A stretch of DNA of 64,000 nucleotides from Membranipora membranacea (taxonomy: Eukaryota; Bryozoa; Gymnolaemata; Cheilostomatida; Membraniporidae), in contig OU612065.1 of NCBI GenBank assembly GCA_914767715.1, forward strand, positions 2,356,001-2,420,000, written 5' to 3'. Under the pieces are notes generated by a model, which did no database searches, was not told the origin of the DNA, and was given only the letters and a program-made list of their open reading frames with translations. This document shows positions 49,801 through 63,300 of this stretch, in pieces (positions within the stretch are counted from its first letter, which is position 1; each line of letters starts with the position of its first letter). Made by a program: the position numbers and the translations under genes.

Positions 49801-50902
49801 TTTGTGGCAATTATTGGCAACCATATAAAACATACCATTACCATTATATATAGTTATGATCAAAAATGGCACCCTACTGATAATATTATGTGGACTGTTT
49901 ATCTAGGTTGAGGAAAAAGGGATGTATGAAGAACCATCAAATGTACAGGAGCTACCTGCGGGGTTTCCCATAACTAGCAAGCATAATAGTGTAAGGGATG
50001 TACAAAATAGAAGGAGTGTACAAAACACTACACAGCACTCAAACACTCCAAACTATGCATCCCTCATAGCTGTAACAGGGCCTGGAGAACAAACAAAACC
50101 CTCGGCATATGATGCAATATTTCATCAAGACCTTAGCGTAAAGGGAGTGTCCAGTTCACAATATTATGAGCCATATACAGTGGTAGGATCAGGGTATGAC
50201 ATTATTCATCCAAGCTACACCACTCTGCCACAAGATTCCGCCTACACAGAGATGTCATCACATCCCAGAAGGAAGCGCCGCACCAAGAGACGTCATCACT
50301 CTAGAAGACATGGAAGGCTGAGAACACATTCTAAGGACCATCAGAATTATCCAGGGTTGACAGGGATTGATGAATCAGGAATAAGGAGCAGGCATAGCAG
50401 TGTGTCCAGGACTAGTAACAGGAGATATAGCCGACATGACAATCAGTCACAGCAAAACACCTACAATTACCCTGTACTCGCTGATATCACAGAGTCTCGT
50501 CGAAGGAGTAAACACAGCAGCCAAGGTCACCCTTGGATTGAGAGGCCATCTGTCTCACAAAGCAGGCAATCATCCCCACGTAGGGGACACAGGGGTAATA
50601 ATACACGACTCAGTATCAGTAGTGGTATCGCACATCGCAGGACCAGCAGGCATGAAAGTCAGTCACAATCAACAACCCACCACAAAAGACGAAGAAAATC
50701 TCGACACGCAAGAGGACAGAGTAGGCACAACAGTCAATCTGAATATAATCGAGTTACATCTGATGTACGTGTCTCTATGTCTGGGAGAGAGCAACACAAC
50801 ACAGCACAAAACTATGCAGCTTTGAACGAGGAAACGGACCGCAGGAGACAAAACATTATTACACCGCAGCAGTATGCTAATAACAAAGTACATCCGGCTT
50901 GA
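46860..50902 (+). CDS. Single-pass membrane protein with Tyr-motif tail, adaptor-like (574 aa)
   Basis: Exons: 46860-47011, 47237-47356, 47518-47581, 47935-48060, 48624-48747, 49067-49209, 49907-50902; phases agree over 1725 nt. There is no cleavable signal. Residues 1-13 precede one hydrophobic helix (about 14-35, AMSICLVLAAPVVVLICAC) ending in Cys-Ala-Cys, then a basic stop (GNKKSG) and a cytoplasmic tail of about 535 residues. Tail tyrosines include Y250 (YEEP), Y293 (YASL), Y311 (YDAI), Y340 (YDII), Y347 (YTTL), Y356 (YTEM), Y391 (YPGL), Y431 (YPVL), Y523 (YNRV) and Y546 (YAAL). A basic stretch at about 363-380 and Ser/Arg-rich runs lie between. The layout matches vertebrate LAT/PAG-type adaptors: short outside part, palmitoylation-type Cys, phosphotyrosine docking sites. 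Homology is not shown; the resemblance is architectural. Confidence 0.8.
49368..49397. repeat. 30-bp perfect palindrome (AGAGACTATA family)
   Basis: The arm CAGAGACTATAGATA is followed directly by its exact complement. It shares its arm with 6245-6279 and lies in the last intron of the adaptor-like gene. Confidence 0.75.
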
Positions 50903-50984
50903 TTCTCACCCTGAGAAATAATAATGGTTACTGGTGATCAAAGTTTATTTGTTACACATTTCTACAGCATAGATTAATTTTTTC

Positions 50985-50990
50985 AATAAA
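50985..50990 (+). terminator. Poly(A) signal of the adaptor-like gene
   Basis: AATAAA, 83 bases after the stop. A TTTATT at 50944-50949 is AATAAA on the other strand and may serve the convergent zinc-finger gene, so the two 3' ends may overlap. Confidence 0.6.
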
Positions 50991-51379
50991 ATAGAAATTT
51001 AAAATGGAGCTGTAATAGGTATTGCTTCAATTTTTCGAGTCAGTTCTCGTAAACTTTAAAAAAGAGGAGCCCATAGTGTACGGTGGTTGTTCTAATCAAC
51101 AAAGCATAGTAGTATAATGTAATGAGAATGCATGTTATAGACAACAAAGCTTAAACCACTGCTTGCTCCTAGCATAAAAAGGACATTCAGAAAAATGAAT
51201 TCAGCGACTCTGGAATATCAACATTCCTCAGAAATCAACTGAGGAACCAAACTGGTTGTCTTCTGTTGATATTGATCCTGGCAACTGGAATTAACATTTG
51301 ACGAGACTCACTACATCGGCTGTTTGGAGGAGTAGGCCTGCTGCTCTTACACCACATGTCTGACACGAGTTGTCCACTC

Positions 51380-54300
51380 TCACACCGCATGTCTGATGTG
51401 AGTCGTCTTCTTACCTGTTTTCTTTTTTAATGCATCAGCTTTACGTGACACAGTTTTACTTGAGCCAGAAAATTTCTGTTTGTCTCCCCTGTGAAGAAAA
51501 GTCACATTTTCTAAGATATTCTAGTATTTCATATAAGAACTTATATAACAAAAAGATGCCAGTTTTCAGCACCCTATAATATCGTAGGCTGTATGGATAG
51601 ATAGTCTAGAGAGGAAAACTAAACAGCTTAACATGAGCAACGCTTTTGCTGAAATTTGTCCTCACAAATATCAATTTATTGCTTACTTTGCCATGTGTAT
51701 TTTATTTCTGCAGCCTTGCCCTCCTTCCCAGTGCTGTGACTTTGCTCGGGTCATAGAAGAGTCGCAGGATATACACGGCTTCGTCAACGAGAACCCCTGC
51801 ATTAGTCAAAATAATTTAGTAAGGTTTGAAGGTAAATACCCTGATCAGTCCTGACACCTAAATCTTCTGACTGGAAAACCTTCTTTTCCTTTCTCTCCAA
51901 TACCCCTCCATAGAGGAGTCTAGTTCTGACTATAGCTCATATCTGTTATTATTGACGACAGCTATGATACAAGAGTTCACAAATATATTGTAAATAGCAC
52001 AAGTGTCCTAATTTGTAGAAAAGTGATGCACTTGATGTACTCTAGCGAAATGATGCACTTTTCTGATAGTGACAAGTTTATGTGATTAGGTCATTGTGCT
52101 GTTACCTGTTCTTTAGAGCAGTATCCACAAATCATCCGATTTGCCATCTCCATTTCATGATCTGTTTCTTTTTCGTTGTGGCACGTATCACATGGGTAAA
52201 GTTTTCCACAGCACGGAAACCTGTAACAAAAAAGAGACCATGTTACACCCTGTTGCTGAAAGGCTTTATTATTATTCAATAACGACATAAATTTTCTCTG
52301 CTTTCCCTCTCGTATTTAATGTTTTCTCAACTTTTCTTTCATGGCAATCAACAATGACCATTCTACTATATATATAAAGCATGATGATATCACCAGTCAT
52401 AATAAAAAAATTGCATTGAAGATAGCCAATGACTACTGCCGACCATCCAGTATGTCGGATCACTGATCACTCGTTCTATGAGAGGTGTGTGTGTGTGTGT
52501 GTGTGTGTGTCATACCAGCATCAGAGATTATATTGAACTTCAGCTCCAATATAATAAATTTATCATACATTTCAATTGCAGTTGTAAGAATAAGAAATTT
52601 TTCAAGTTGTTGATAAGGTTTAATATAAGGAGGCGGAGACCTTGAGTAATTACGTTTATGCAAGGAGATGAGGGGCTATGTCACACCCCTCCCCGCTCTA
52701 TCAATGTTTATATTTTGTAAGAACTTATGGTAAGAATCATCAAACGCGATCACTGCTTAAAAGTTGTAGCGAGGTGTTATACTGGTACAGGTACTGTCAG
52801 CCTAGTGCTTGAACAAAAATGGGAACACTGGAGGAATTATGGGTCTCATCAAGCAACTTCTCTCAGGAGTTATTGTTTGGAACTACTGCGCAGGAAGATC
52901 GTGTTAACTGTTCAGAGGTTAGATCTCAATAGAAAACTCAACAGTTTTTATAAAATCTTTTACCAGATTTATTGGCTGTTACTCGTGGCTTGAGCCTTTG
53001 TAATTTACATTGTAGGTTGTAGATGTTGTTGAAGAGGGCGAGCGGGTGGAGAGTGAAAACATAGCCAGCATTCTAGCGATTGTGATCAGTCTGCTCGGAA
53101 TCATATTTAATATCTTGAATATAGTGATAGCATTACAAAGAGGTTTCAAGGGATCTCTTCACGTATATCTAATAACCCTCTCTGTGGTGGATACAGTGTT
53201 TCTGATAGCCGTGATTCCGATGAGGGCATTCAGATGCGGGGGTGTCTGCTCTTCTCCAACCCCAGCAGTAAGTAAAATTAGCTACACAATGTATTGTCAG
53301 TGTGTCTCTGCAAGAGGAGAACTGGTCCTATTTCCTCTACCACATCTTATGGAGTTTCTTTGTCAGAACTCCACAAAACCGCTCAATATTCGGAACAGAC
53401 TGATAGATTAGTCTTATCAAATCCCATCTGATTGAGCTTGTATATCTAAAATGTATGCAGCATCAAAATGGCCTTACTATATGCTAGCATTGTCGGCGCA
53501 TTTCCCACTGTCAAAAATCATGAATTTTTCAGGCAGAGTTTTATGAAGTATTTGTGTATGTGCCGATAGGGAACATGGCAGTCGTCATAGACACGTTTAT
53601 GACTGTATGCTGGGCCATTCAGAGACTGATATACATCCACAAGCCTCAGATTATAGAGGACCACAGGTATTATCTATCATGCAAGCTCTGTAAGTCTGTT
53701 CATAACCACAATCATCATGAAATAAAATTACAATACATTAATTGTTCTGTTTTGGGATTTCAGAAAATGATCATGTGAATGGTTGAAATTGGCTGTCTTG
53801 ACAAGACATGCTAGGTTGAAATGTAGTATGAAAAGAATTTAAAACCTTTGGTTTTATGCTCACTATACCCAATTTATTACAGATTAAAGTTTCTTGAGGT
53901 ATTTCTTAACTCAGATGTGGAGCAATCATTCAGATTTTGGGGTTTTCCGATGATTTACAATAGAAACTTGGCATCAATGTTTAGGAAAAATTAAGGTGCA
54001 GGTTGGGGACCAAAAGGGGTGGGTGATGGACGGGTGCTGGAGGGGTGCTGGATGGGTGCTGGAGGGGTGCTGGGGGGGGGTGCTGGAGGGGTGCTGGAGG
54101 GGTGTTGGACGGGTGCTGGACGGGTGCTGGAGGGGTGCTTGACGGGTGCTGGACGGGTGCTGGAGGGTGATGGAGGGGAGATGGAGGGGTAAGTGTAAGT
54201 GGTTGGTGAGTTGCACTAATGACTCAGTAACCCAGTTGTCACTATAAAAACTCTTCCTATGCATGCATCTCAGATCATATCATTGTCAGCATTGACAGAT

Positions 54301-57300
54301 CGCAATTGGGAAAGTGCTCGGGTCATGACTTGCAGCTATCTCTGCGATATCGCTACTTATGTGTGACCTTTTTTTTCACTTTAGTTCAGTGCCATTGAGA
54401 GCAGCAGTCACCACTACAGTCTTCTCCGTGATTGTACATATTCCACTCTACCTGAGATACACTCGTGTTGACGGAGTTATAAAGAATACAAGGTTTAGTT
54501 ATTCGGATGAGAATCTCTATTATATGATGACGCTGTTTGTGGTGACACGAGTAATACCCATTATAGTATTACTGATAACGAACATACTGCTGCTCAAATC
54601 AGTCGATCATGCTATCAAGAAAAGGGCAGCATTGGCGTTTGAGAGAATAAACATAGCAGAGGTAAGAGCTCAGGGTGGTATATAAGTAGGAGGAGAGGCA
54701 GATTCAAACCATATTCTCTCATATTCTCTCACAGAAACAAAATTCTTCTGGGTTTTCACATTTGCTTTAATCAAAACTTGCTCATTACATTCCCATAACA
54801 CTAACGCCATTGTCGATTGCCATAATCTTATAATAAATAAAGATGTGTTTATTTTATTCAAGCAACTGCATACTGCTTTTGGTTTACAGCCTTTTCTAAA
54901 CCAGCAGCTTAGAATTTTAATTGAGGATATGAACCTTTGTAGGCACGCGAGATGTTTCATCAAACAAAGATCACTATCCTGTTAGTGGGAGTTATCTTCA
55001 TGATGTTAATTGGCAACACACCTGTCACATTAGCCCATCCTCCGATAGCAAATGCAATATTTGGATACGAAGGTGATTTCAATTATCATTACTAAAGGTG
55101 ACCAGGATATGGAGGCTCTTAGTATTATTATACAGAGACTCAGCACCACAGTTTTCTGTATTATGGTGTAAATCTTAAAGGGCAACCAAAGTTTCAAACA
55201 ACTTCTCATTGATGGCCATTGATTAATAGCAGATTGCACCTTCTGCATGGAGAAAAAGACAAAATATAATTCGGATGATTATTCAGCCAGAATTCTTGTG
55301 AAACAATTCATCCATCAGGCACTCAAACTCAGCTAAAATAGAATACCACAGAGCAGTTTCCTGTTCCTGTTATTATTTAGCCTGTGCTCCATTATCATTA
55401 CAGCAATGTCTTGGAACCTCTCCTAAACCGAAGTGTTACCCAGCTTAGAGTCAGCAACTAGTTTGAGTTTTGCATCGCGTAATGCACAAAGCTGATGCTG
55501 ACTAGCAAATTATTTACTACCCATTAATGCATTGCTGCGAAACCTTGGTTGCCCTTTAACATTATATCCCTCATCAGTTTCTCAGTGGAATCAATTAACT
55601 CCAGACAGATAATATGCCTGCGGGTGGTTAGACAGTAGCTCTGGCCTGTTTAGGCTACACTCATTACACTACTTTGTTGTTTTTAGGTTCCTGTATATTG
55701 AAATCCAGGCAGTACAGAAACTTCAGAGTAGCAGGTAATTTAATCGAGCAACTGGCCTTCTCTTTAAATTTCCTCATCTATTATGCGATGAACAACAATT
55801 TTAAAAAGTTTGCTCATGACATGATGAGCCGAATATTGCAGTCTGTAAAATCAGTGAGCTGTGGTGGATGTAGTCGGGATAGCTCAGCTGTGGATATAAA
55901 CGAGGGTATACCACTATGAGCTGTTAGGGTATACCACTATGAGCTGTGAGCCAAGCAGTGTCTAATCCGTCAGCTTACTGATTGTGCCTAGGAACTCAGA
56001 TTAAGTGCAACTACGATATAGTAACATTTGTTTGTTTAGTTTGGAGTTGATACCCCATAACGAAGTTTCTGGAATGGTGAACATTTTGCACACACAAATT
56101 CTTTTCTCATTGACTGCTAACATGAAATGGACCAAGAGTATTTTTCCGGTGATATCTAAACACAATACATTATTATATGACCAGTCTTTAAACTAAATAT
56201 GGGTTGTCCCTTTTTAAGTAGGATTTATGAGCTCATTTTATATAGATTGCATAAAAATGTTACATTTTCTCATTTTGTTAGTCTCTTCAGCTTGAGGACT
56301 TGTTTGTGTTAAGCTCAACTAGTATGCAACACATTCACTTGTCATGTAAACATGAGTTATCCATTTTTTTATGAGCACACCTGAAAAGGTTATAATAGAT
56401 TAGATATAAGATACACATATTACTATTTTTAACATTCTGCTAGTGAAGACAAGCAGTTTTTCATAAGAGCGTAGGTTTTAATCGATGCAATCAACCAATC
56501 TAGAAGCAATTTAGACACTACAAAATGGATATACAAAGCCAGCAATAAAGATACACTGCCCAGTCATTAGGTGAGAAGTTTTGGCTGATAAGTGTTGTCA
56601 ATCAGTAATGAGATGCTGGTTTGGTATACTGGCTGGTATTGTGTAAGATGGTGGTACAAACAAACACCGAAAACACAAACAACATTTATTACTGTTTTGA
56701 TAAAAACGAGGAGCATTACTCACAAAATTTTACTAAAACACCTCAATAGCAGCCATTGAAATTGCAGCGCATGGCGGTCACAGATACAGCGCCGCCGGGC
56801 GGCTCTGCCCTCGACATACCTCGCCTCAACGATTCACTATGCCAGGTAATTATACATTCTTATCTTTAAGTTCCCTACATCATAAAACCTGGTCTGGTTT
56901 TATTTATGTTATACAGGGGAATTAAAATTTTGAAGTAACCTTTTTTTAAATAATATTGTGATATTGATTTAGAGCTTTCTACAACACATAAACATAGTTG
57001 TTCAGAAGTGGTCATGATTCTAATGGTGTTTGGTTTGGCCAGCACTTATTCCCTGAGCGGTAATGGTGATCAAGATGTTTGTGATATTGTAAGGATTATA
57101 TGTTACAGATTGAGAACCCAGTCGGTGATGATGAAGTTCATATAGAAAATATCAGCAGTATAATAACAATAGTGATAGCTTCTATCGGGATAACATTCAA
57201 TATTCTCAACATTATAATCTCATCCAGGAAACCATCGAAAGCTTCTCTGCACATTTATCTTGTGGCACTGTCCATTGTGGATTTGCTATACCTAGTTTGT

Positions 57301-60300
57301 GTTCTTCCCTCACGGGCTTTTAGGTGTGGTAGCGCCTGCCCTTCACCTGCTAAATCAGTGAGTACCTCAAACAAACAATATCTCCAACCATTGTTTGCCA
57401 TCACCAAGACACTGGTTAGGAATTGCAGAAAAAAGTGCACAACTTTGGGTGTTGCGGTGAAATGCAACAATCCTACATTCTTTTCAATCAAAATCTCAGA
57501 AGACTTACAAATCCCAGAGAAAGATGTTGAAGTGCGATATTTTATAGCAAACCAAGGTCCTAAGATTGTCGCTGTGTTTCTCGTAATTGGTCTAAGATTT
57601 AAACCTCATCGTAGCCAGTTTGTAATTTTGAATTACCATCTAAGAAGATTTCGCACAACTGCTGCGGAAATTGAACTCTGATGCAGTCGTGAATCCAAAA
57701 CTTCAAGGTTAAGGTAACAGACAAATTTTATAGGTTGTCAGTATGTTAAAGTTTCTAAATACTGCAGCTTTTTTCATAAGGTGAGCACAATAACAGATAT
57801 TTTATCTTCTAGGCCAGACTTTATGAAGCTTACATATATCTACCATTTGGCAACATGTTGGCGGCAATGGATACGTTCATCACCGTTTCCTGGGGAATAC
57901 ACAGACTCACTTATATACATAGTCCAAGGAGGATTAGAAATAAAAGGTTATTATATTACTAGAATAAAGTTATTGTACTATTAGTGATTCATTACAATTA
58001 CATTCAGTACGATTCTTCAGCAATCTCTGGCTTACATACATATCATATATGTATCCATATCATATATGTATCCATATCAATATGTATCCATATCAATATG
58101 TATCTATATAATATATGTATCCATATCAATATGTATCTATATCAATATGTATCTATATCATACATGTATCCATATCATATATGCATACATATCAATATGT
58201 ATTTATAAAATATATGTATCCATTCTTATCCTCTGTGCGATTTTCAGAAGTTTCATACCTGACATTCTGATATTTTAGTCCTATACCGATAATGACAGTG
58301 ATAGCTTCGGGAGTTGTTTCAGTGGTTCTACACCTGCCATATTTTTTCAAATGGAAGCCAAACAAGGACGGAGTTGAGCCGTCAGATTTTAGCCAGTCTA
58401 AGAGTGACTTACATTACGGTATCGTACTCATGGTTCTGACTAAGGCAGCACCGATAGTAACACTGTGTATAGCAAACATACTGCTCATCACAGCTGTGAA
58501 CAGAGCTATGGTGAGGAGGAGACAGCTTGTTTCCCAACTGAGCAAGCAGGTAACCATTGAATACTCGAGGCAATACCAATATTAAATTTGAGGAACTCGC
58601 TAGAACATGAATAATATTATGAAGCGCTCAGTAATATTTTTTTAATGTTTTTTTATGATGTCATCTATCAATACAGGATTGGTAAAATGGTAAAATTGTA
58701 ATTATTTGATTTTGATAATGAGTAAAATATTGGTATGCTAACTTTGTGATTTTAGGCTCGTGACATAACCAGACAGACCAGACTGAATATACTACTGATC
58801 GCTATAATATGTCTGATGATCGTGGGTAACACCCCAGTAGTTGTCTCCTACCCCGCATTCTCTGAACGCATCTTTAATCTGAAAGGTACGATCATATTTT
58901 CTACCGTTTGAATCATTTTCAGTAGTTAACGTTTCCATATATAATATTGATGTTGTTGGCATTGCTCTTTGATGGATAAAAGAGTTGTGTTTGTTGCAGG
59001 CAGGTGGGCCTGACATGTTGTAGTAATTAGAGTTTATGATATATAATGTATATATGTATATGTATGACATTTACTCTCACTCACAGGTGAATGCTTACTC
59101 AGGTCACTCGGGTATAGATCATTTAGAGCCATTGCTAATCTAACTGCTCAAGTCCAGTTCGCTTCTAACTTTTTAATATATTATGCAATGAATCCCCAAT
59201 TCAAAAAACGAGCTCATTCATTGCTAGCAACCCAAGCCAAGCGCTTGAAAAATAACCCGCATTGTCATAGCTATCACTAGCATGCATGATCCTCACACCC
59301 TGTCCCCAGCTAGGAACCCACCGGTTGAGTTTGGTTTAGTTAAGGATCTGCTTCCATCAGACTGTAAGCCTGGAAGATTTTATGCATGATATACAGTATT
59401 TCTAACATGGCATGAGGTTTGTTTTCTAGACTGCATGCGCTTTTTGCTTAATTTCAGGGGAATGTTTAACCATGTCCAACCACTACAGAACTTTTCGAGC
59501 AATCAGTAATTTGGCGGAGCAGCTACAATACAGCCTTAATTTTATCATTTACTATGCAATGAATTCAAACTTCAGACACACTATTAACAATTTCCTTCAT
59601 GAGAAGTTTCACATCTGCCAGGATTTCAGTAGGAATGCCGTAGCACCTCAGGCCACAACGTCATTAAATGGTGAATGACTTTAACCCTCAGATCTCTTAT
59701 CAGTCTAAATTCTGATCGAAGCTACTGCTGCTTTTCGTTAATTAACTCTCGAGTGACGAGAAAGAGGAGAGTTAGTATCAGTGAATCATATTTCCTTATT
59801 AGTCTGCTTTTTATTCACAATGATTGATTTTTACTTCACTGACTGTTCATATTATTACATGAGCTATCAAATATGATTGCCCAGCATATTTTATTTCTAA
59901 ATTATGGAGGATGCCGTCGTTGGGAAAACATTTTTTCTAATATTAACTGATATGTGATATGCTGGTCGGTGGTCACCAATTTCAATAAAGCTCAAATAAT
60001 TATCATAGAATATCAAAATACAGCATCACAAAGCAGGTATTTGGTTTGGCCTTAACTTTGGTAATCAGTTAAACGGCTGCTGACGAGGAACGCGGCGCTG
60101 CCGTCGATGTATATAGTCATATTGCTTCAAGATTATGTATCATAAGCACAATGATATATATTCCTTGCCGCTGCCTCAATTATTATGAATATAATATTAT
60201 GTTTATATGAAGACTAACCTGAACCAGCGGTAACTCTTTTTATAATGAGCACATGTTCCTCTATCTGGTAATTCTTTACCTTCAGACAGAATCTTCTGAA

Positions 60301-63300
60301 ATTCTGATTTAGCCTTAGCTTTCTTAGAAATCAATACAGCATCAGCACCTGTGTAAACAACATAGAGTTATTATATACACTATATACTCCATAGTCTCGG
60401 GTGTATAACATCACGGTCATATATACACTATATACTCCATAGTCTATGGTGTATAACATCACGGTCATATGGTGTATAACATCACGGTCATATGGTGTAT
60501 AACATCACGGTCATAGGTCATAGGTCATATGGTGTATAACATCACGGTCATATGGACACTATATACTCCATAGTCTATGCTATGGTGTATAACATCACGG
60601 TCATAGGTCATAGGGCGTTGTGGGCCTAGTATAATCTGATGTTATGGTACAATCAAGAACATACATGTATATGGATACTTGTTTTAAAATGGTATTTATA
60701 TGTATTTTGGGTATTTATATGTATTTTGGGTGTAATTATATTCCACAATAAATAGAGTATGTCACATAATCAATAATGGGTATAACGTACCATATAGCAT
60801 GTTTTAGTTGTTAGTACGCTATGATGTTTTGTTATTTGTTTACATAATATCAAGGAGTTTAAGACATGCTGTAACCATATGGCTTTTAGCAATCAAGAGC
60901 ATACAACAAATTTTGATTTACATTGAGTCTATCCACATTGACTTACCAAGTTTTATAGCAGCACCTTCATTAAGAAGTATGAAAGATCCTCTTTCGACAG
61001 CTATGCACATTTTCTTGTGACAGTTAATGCACCAGAAGGTCTTCTCTTGATCTGCATGCAAACCCTGTGGAAACAAACAAACAGGTTATGTCTAGAAAAT
61101 AATGGGCCGGAAGCAGCAATAGCACAAATGGCCTCAACAGATAATAACATCATTAATGACACAACTCAGCTTCCAGTGTAATTGAAGGAAGGATCTGTAA
61201 ACTTTCTACAACAGTTCTACCTCTGGACAGCAGGTTTTCAGGGAAACAATTTTGTTTGATAGTTACTATAGCAACAAGAGCGGGAAACATCAGGTTTAAG
61301 TGCTCACACATTGCCTGAGCTGACAGCAGTAGCATTTCATTATCAAAAACTTTACCAGTAACCAGTAACTCAACAGCAGCACTTATATTAGTCAACATCT
61401 AGAGGTGAGTTTGAAGTTGTGTGAATGAAGTTTGTTGGGATGAAACGTTTAGGAGTGGTCAGATCAGTCAAACCATCTGATAATTAACAGTTATACTGTT
61501 ATGATGAAAATCTGCAATAATTCATAAATATAATATTCATACATCACCAACTGTACACAAAAAATATGTCAATATAATCTTGTGAATAGTTCCCTGTATG
61601 CATGTGTTCACTTTGTGTATCTATATGGCCAACATATAAACTCACATGTACAAGCTGCTCTTTGCTACATTCCAGACAACTGGCCACAAACTGGCAGTCT
61701 TGTAGGATAAGGTCAAAGGGCAGACATCCATTCAAGTCAAAGAAACCAGCTGTACTGGATGACATATGCATGAGACCAGCATGATAGATAAGTGACATCT
61801 TAGATCGACATTTATCACATACAACCACATAAGGCTTCTCGGGGTGCATTGTTATGTGGTGGACAGTCTACAAAAAACATAAGAAAAATAGTATCATGAA
61901 CAAGAGACACGGCGTAGTAACCACAATTGGGAATATTTAACAAGACAGCATAGAATATAAGCTCTGCAATGCCCTTCCAAAAAAGTGGTTCACCCATCGC
62001 AAAACCTCTGTTTTGCAGCTCAACTACAAATCATATCAAAATTACATGGAAACACATATTCATTTTTCTATTTAATCGTAATATGGAGTTGTCCTCTGAT
62101 GCTACATGAGAACATAACTCATAATGTTGTTTTTGATATATACCAGGTTCATATGCTTCATAATTCTACCCAGGGAGAATTCTCCCTGCTCTAACCAACA
62201 ACGAGTATGATTGACTTTGATAGCCTATGATTGGCCATGATGGGGTCTATGATTTCACAGATTGCAAGGCAATTACAAGATGTAAATGGTTGCAACACTC
62301 ACTTAAGATCTTGCAACCCTGATCCAAACTTGACAGCAATTCAACGATATGTGGGTTTGATTTTGTTTGTATACAAAATGACAAATCAGGAAAACATTGG
62401 TTTTGGTGTTGTATATATCATCAACTGTTAGACCTGAGCATCAAACAGTCATAGAGTTCAATGGATACAATGTCATATGTACTAGAGCTGGTATCAACTT
62501 TGAGTGACCCATGTGTGATTGTATCTAAGATGTGATACCCATTGAGCTCTTTCACTCTCTATTAGTTGAGTCACTACTAACCTTGCACCTTGAGCACCTT
62601 ATTCCAGTCTTAAGGATAGAACAGTGTAGGGTGGCTGCAGACTCAGTCAGCCTTAGGTTTCTCAGTCTAAGTTCTGTACCTCGACGGGCAGGTGATAGTC
62701 TTCCACAGGCCTGGTTCTATAAAGCATGATCAAGCATTAAAAAACGAATAAAACATAGAAATCTATTTTGATTTAATTTAGCGATATCAAAAAATAAGGG
62801 CTTAGCTACGCTAGTTTTTCTGAGAACACGCAACTTCTCAGAGATTACAATGGCAGGTAAAAGGGATGGTACCTGTGAAGACTTTGCAGCAGCTGCTTGA
62901 GATAGTTCCTCGTATGGAGAGGATTCCTCATCCTCAGTCTCTCTCTCCTGTATGGTGATGGTCGAGAGAGATGAGGTGACATCATCACCGCTGCCTGCAG
63001 CTGGACTCTCTGCAGAGTCAGCCTGTGTCTCAGATTTCTTCTCTGTGTGGTGTACAAACGTAAAACCAGCAGCCTTAGCAGCCAACTCCTTCTTGTACTT
63101 TAAAATAAAAACTTTTGAGATTACTTAAGAATTCAATTTGGTCAACCATTTAAGAGAAATACATTTACCGGAATCAAGTTCCACTTTTTTAATGAGTGGT
63201 AAATTATTCAGCAAACTGTCTTATATCTATATTGCATCATTTTTGTCACTTGCCTTATAGTCAATAGTTCAGTTTAATTATAAGGTAACTGATAGCGTCA

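Noticed and set aside
50400-50825. 141-codon frame overlapping the last exon of the adaptor-like gene
   Set aside because: It is an out-of-frame shadow of the long in-frame exon 49907-50902.
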